NCBI GenBank assembly: GCA_030377945.1
Contig: JAUCGD010000145.1
Span: 1 to 7,636 of the forward strand
Direction: 5' to 3'
DNA: 7,636 nt
Source: Desulfobacterales bacterium HSG17
GTDB taxonomy: Bacteria > Desulfobacterota > Desulfobacteria > Desulfobacterales > Desulfococcaceae
Positions 5,899 to 7,636 of this stretch are shown here, piece after piece. Made by a program: the position numbers and the translations under genes. The notes beneath the pieces are model-generated. The model did not search any database. It was given only the letters and a program-made list of their open reading frames with translations, and had not been told where the DNA came from. Numbering within the stretch: the first letter of the stretch is position 1; each line of letters starts with the position of its first letter.

Positions 5899-7128
5899 TC
5901 AACCGCACTTTTTAACCAGCATTTTTATAGTAAGCCCCTGAACCAGAACAGAAAAAGCAACAACAACATAAGTCATTGTTATAATCAAATCCCGGTGGCA
6001 TTGTTCAGGCAGCGATAAGGCCAGTGCAACGGAAATACCGCCCCTTAATCCTCCCCAGGTCATTATGGAAACTGCTCCGGGTACAAAAGTTTTCCACCGT
6101 TTCATTATAGTGATAGTCCCCCCAATACTGATAAACCTGGAAAAAAGGGCAACCGGTATGGCTATCATACCTGCCATAAGATATTCCCATTTAAGTGTCA
6201 GCACCAGTACTTCCATACCTATAAGAACAAAGAGCAGTGCATTTAAGATTTCATCTACCAGTTCCCAGAACATGTCAATATGCTGCCGTGTTATGTGGGA
6301 CATGGCCAGACGCCTGCCATGATTACCAATAAGCAGTCCTGCTGCAACCATAGCAAGGGGGGCTGAGATATGAAGGGCTGTTCCAAGCGCATATCCGCCG
6401 ATTACCAGTGCCAGGGTAATCATTATTTCCACCTGGTAATTATTAACACTCTTTAATAATCGGTAAGCTAAATACCCGGCAGCCAGGCCAAAAAGAATTC
6501 CGCCAACCGCTTCCTTTATAAAAAGGGAGGCAACATACCCTGCTGTTACATGATCTGTGCCTGTGGCAATCTCCAAAAGTACCAGGAAAACCACCACTCC
6601 AATACCGTCATTAAATAGGGATTCCCCTGCAATTTTTGTTTCCAGGCTTTTGGGAGCGCCAATACTTTTTAAGATACCTAAAACAGCAATGGGATCGGTC
6701 GGGCTTATTAATGCACCAAATAAAAGACAGTCAATTACCCTCAATTCCCAGCCTATCCAGCAGCTCAGACCATAAACAAATGAGCCTACCAGAAATGTAG
6801 AGGTAATAACACCAAAGGTTGAATATATAGCAATCTCTATCTTATGTACTGCCAGGTCATTAAGATTCAAATGCAATGCACCTGCAAACAGCAGTAAGCC
6901 AAGCATCCCTTCCAGTAAAACCCTGCTGAAATCAATGCTGTTTACCAGTTTATCAGCATGTGCAGAAATGGGAAGTCCGGTATGGTCCAGGAGAAGAAGT
7001 GCAAGAGAAAAAAACAGGGACATAACCATCAATGCAATAGACATTGAAATTTTTAAAAATCGGTGATTTAAATATGCAAAAATAGCTGAAAAGGTTATCA
7101 GGACTGCAATAGCATTAATCGGTTCCAT
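5899..7128 (-). CDS. nhaP: NhaP-type Na+/H+ antiporter (CPA1 family)
   Basis: Inner-membrane cation/proton antiporter that exports Na+ (possibly K+ or Li+) in exchange for H+, serving pH and sodium homeostasis. The 409 residues form about 12 or 13 hydrophobic segments with no long soluble tail, the compact CPA1 layout. Ion-binding signatures are present: SPTDP at 142-146 (T144-D145) and GESLFNDG at 168-175 (E169, N173-D174), matching the TD and ND pairs of structurally known NhaP proteins, and LRGGISVALALSLP starting at 361 with conserved R362. ATG 7128 has AAGGAG 8 bases upstream. Element B lies just upstream. The gene converges on the ftsB-like gene, with the CACAGAG repeat between them. 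Ion specificity cannot be read from sequence. Confidence 0.95.
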   Translation of the reverse strand: MEPINAIAVLITFSAIFAYLNHRFLKISMSIALMVMSLFFSLALLLLDHTGLPISAHADKLVNSIDFSRVLLEGMLGLLLFAGALHLNLNDLAVHKIEIAIYSTFGVITSTFLVGSFVYGLSCWIGWELRVIDCLLFGALISPTDPIAVLGILKSIGAPKSLETKIAGESLFNDGIGVVVFLVLLEIATGTDHVTAGYVASLFIKEAVGGILFGLAAGYLAYRLLKSVNNYQVEIMITLALVIGGYALGTALHISAPLAMVAAGLLIGNHGRRLAMSHITRQHIDMFWELVDEILNALLFVLIGMEVLVLTLKWEYLMAGMIAIPVALFSRFISIGGTITIMKRWKTFVPGAVSIMTWGGLRGGISVALALSLPEQCHRDLIITMTYVVVAFSVLVQGLTIKMLVKKCG

Positions 7129-7151
7129 AAAAAAGTCTCCTTAGAAATAAG

Positions 7152-7316
7152 GGCTTTGCTCATCATCTGGTCCAGCAAGCACGGGAATAAATTCCCGCGC
7201 TATTTGCTATCGTCCCTACGGGACTTAAATAGCTGATATAAAAGCATATTAAGTCCCAGAGGGACGACAGAAAATAGCCCGGCAGTTTACTGCCGGGTGA
7301 AACGATGAGCATAGCC
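7152..7316 (-). mobile_element. MITE-like element, copy B
   Basis: Inverted copy of the element at 2940-3158. Ends are GGCTTTGCTCAT (7152-7163) and ATGAGCATAGCC (7305-7316). The internal order is the same as in copy A read on the minus strand: one CACCCGG unit, the CCGGCAGTAAACTGCCGG hairpin, the long stem with AAGTCCC/GGGACTT arms, and the GCGGGAATTTATTCCCG hairpin. It is 165 bp against 219 bp for copy A, mostly because the heptamer array is absent. AAATAAG occurs on both sides (7145-7151 and 7318-7324), a possible target duplication offset by one base. It ends 23 bases before the nhaP start. Confidence 0.82.
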
Positions 7317-7326
7317 AAAATAAGCG

Positions 7327-7473
7327 TTAATCCATATCCATCTCTGATTCCAGTTTTTTGATCTGTTTTATAAGCTTTTTCTTTTTTTCATCGGAAATGC
7401 CTTCCTGATTCAATTGTTTTCTCAGTCCGATCAGCATCATTTCTTCCCTGTATTCTGCACATGTATATTTCAT
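7327..7473 (-). CDS. 48-aa charged helical protein, unknown function
   Basis: Short gene, ATG at 7473 and TAA at 7329-7327, with AAAAGGG 6 bases upstream of the start. The product begins MKYTCAEYREEMMLIGLRKQL and continues with a very Lys- and Glu-rich helical hairpin (SDEKKKKLIKQIKKLESEMD). The YR-EEM-LIGLRKQL followed by a charged helix resembles small uncharacterised proteins I recall from Desulfobacterota genomes, which argues that it is real; no function is known to me. It lies between the LysM gene and nhaP on the same strand, but element B separates it from nhaP. Confidence 0.7.
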   Translation of the reverse strand: MKYTCAEYREEMMLIGLRKQLNQEGISDEKKKKLIKQIKKLESEMDMD

Positions 7474-7488
7474 AATAAACCCTTTTGC

Positions 7489-7545
7489 AATTATCAATTA
7501 TCAATTATCAATTACTGTTAATTGCTAATTGCTAATTGCTAATTA
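7489..7545. repeat. two-phase heptamer tandem repeat
   Basis: Three exact AATTATC units (7489-7509), a short junction, then three exact TAATTGC units (7519-7539) and a partial one. Both blocks have a 7-base period and share the AATT core. The second block supplies the last codons and the TAG stop of the LysM gene. Such AT-rich heptamer tracts resemble short tandem repeats seen between genes in cyanobacteria and other large genomes. Confidence 0.85.
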
Positions 7546-7636
7546 TAAGATTTTGACCCGGCTGAATATGTGCTTCAGGTGACAGTTTGTTTAGCTGCCG
7601 GAGCTTATCCACAGTCAAGCTGTACTTACGTGCAAT
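7532..7636 (-). CDS. LysM-domain protein, C-terminal end (partial)
   Basis: Only the last 34 codons are in the window; the start lies beyond 7636. The visible residues IARKYSLTVDKLRQLNKL and SPEAHIQPGQNLIISN fit the second half of a LysM motif, the peptidoglycan/chitin-binding fold usually found in cell-wall hydrolases or lytic transglycosylases and often placed at the C-terminus. The TAG stop (7534-7532) lies inside the heptamer repeat, and the last one or two residues are encoded by it. The catalytic domain, if any, cannot be judged. The minus-strand 48-aa gene follows 58 bases downstream. Confidence 0.75.
   Translation of the reverse strand: MARKYSLTVDKLRQLNKLSPEAHIQPGQNLIISN

Overview
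The window looks like chromosomal DNA of a Gram-negative, AT-leaning bacterium. Housekeeping order leuS-lptE beside rpsT, an LPS-transport lipoprotein, and the density and kind of intergenic palindromes suggest a Desulfobacterales-type member of the Desulfobacterota (Desulfonema-like). This placement is inference from gene style; there is no rRNA or other marker.

Layout. 1-315 holds no gene, only a C/G-tract inverted repeat (21-98), a 10-bp palindrome (120-150) and the leuS leader. leuS (316-2931, +) encodes leucyl-tRNA synthetase. A MITE-like element (element A, 2940-3158) carrying a heptamer array separates it from lptE (3174-3698, +), which ends in a good intrinsic terminator. rpsT (3755-4021, -) converges on lptE and starts with TTG. 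Next comes a minus-strand pair, a 70-aa protein of unknown function (4610-4822) and a retropepsin-like aspartic protease (4188-4553), bracketed by two direct copies of a palindromic repeat that share 45 identical bases. The 595 bases between this pair and the next gene (4823-5417) hold the second repeat copy, a GC-rich minus-strand remnant of a formylglycine-generating-enzyme/C-type-lectin-like C-terminus of the kind diversified by retroelements (5033-5195), and a 196-bp element with 23-bp terminal inverted repeats (5195-5390). An ftsB/DivIC-like gene (5418-5714, +) follows. After a CACAGAG/CTCTGTG multi-hairpin repeat (5749-5850) comes an NhaP-type Na+/H+ antiporter (5899-7128, -), preceded by a second MITE-like copy (element B, 7152-7316). 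The window closes with a 48-aa charged protein (7327-7473, -), a heptamer tandem repeat (7489-7545), and the C-terminal end of a LysM-domain protein (7532-7636, -, start outside the window).

The core genes serve translation (leuS, rpsT), envelope biogenesis (lptE), cell division (ftsB-like) and ion homeostasis (nhaP). The unusual part is the intergenic space: nearly every gap is filled by a different repeat family, and several repeats reach into gene ends by supplying stop codons or alternative in-frame start codons. The strongest leads are the diversity-generating-retroelement-type remnant, the protease pair inside direct repeats with an apparently damaged overlapping start codon, and elements A and B, which differ mainly by a heptamer expansion and sit in the same orientation just upstream of their respective genes.
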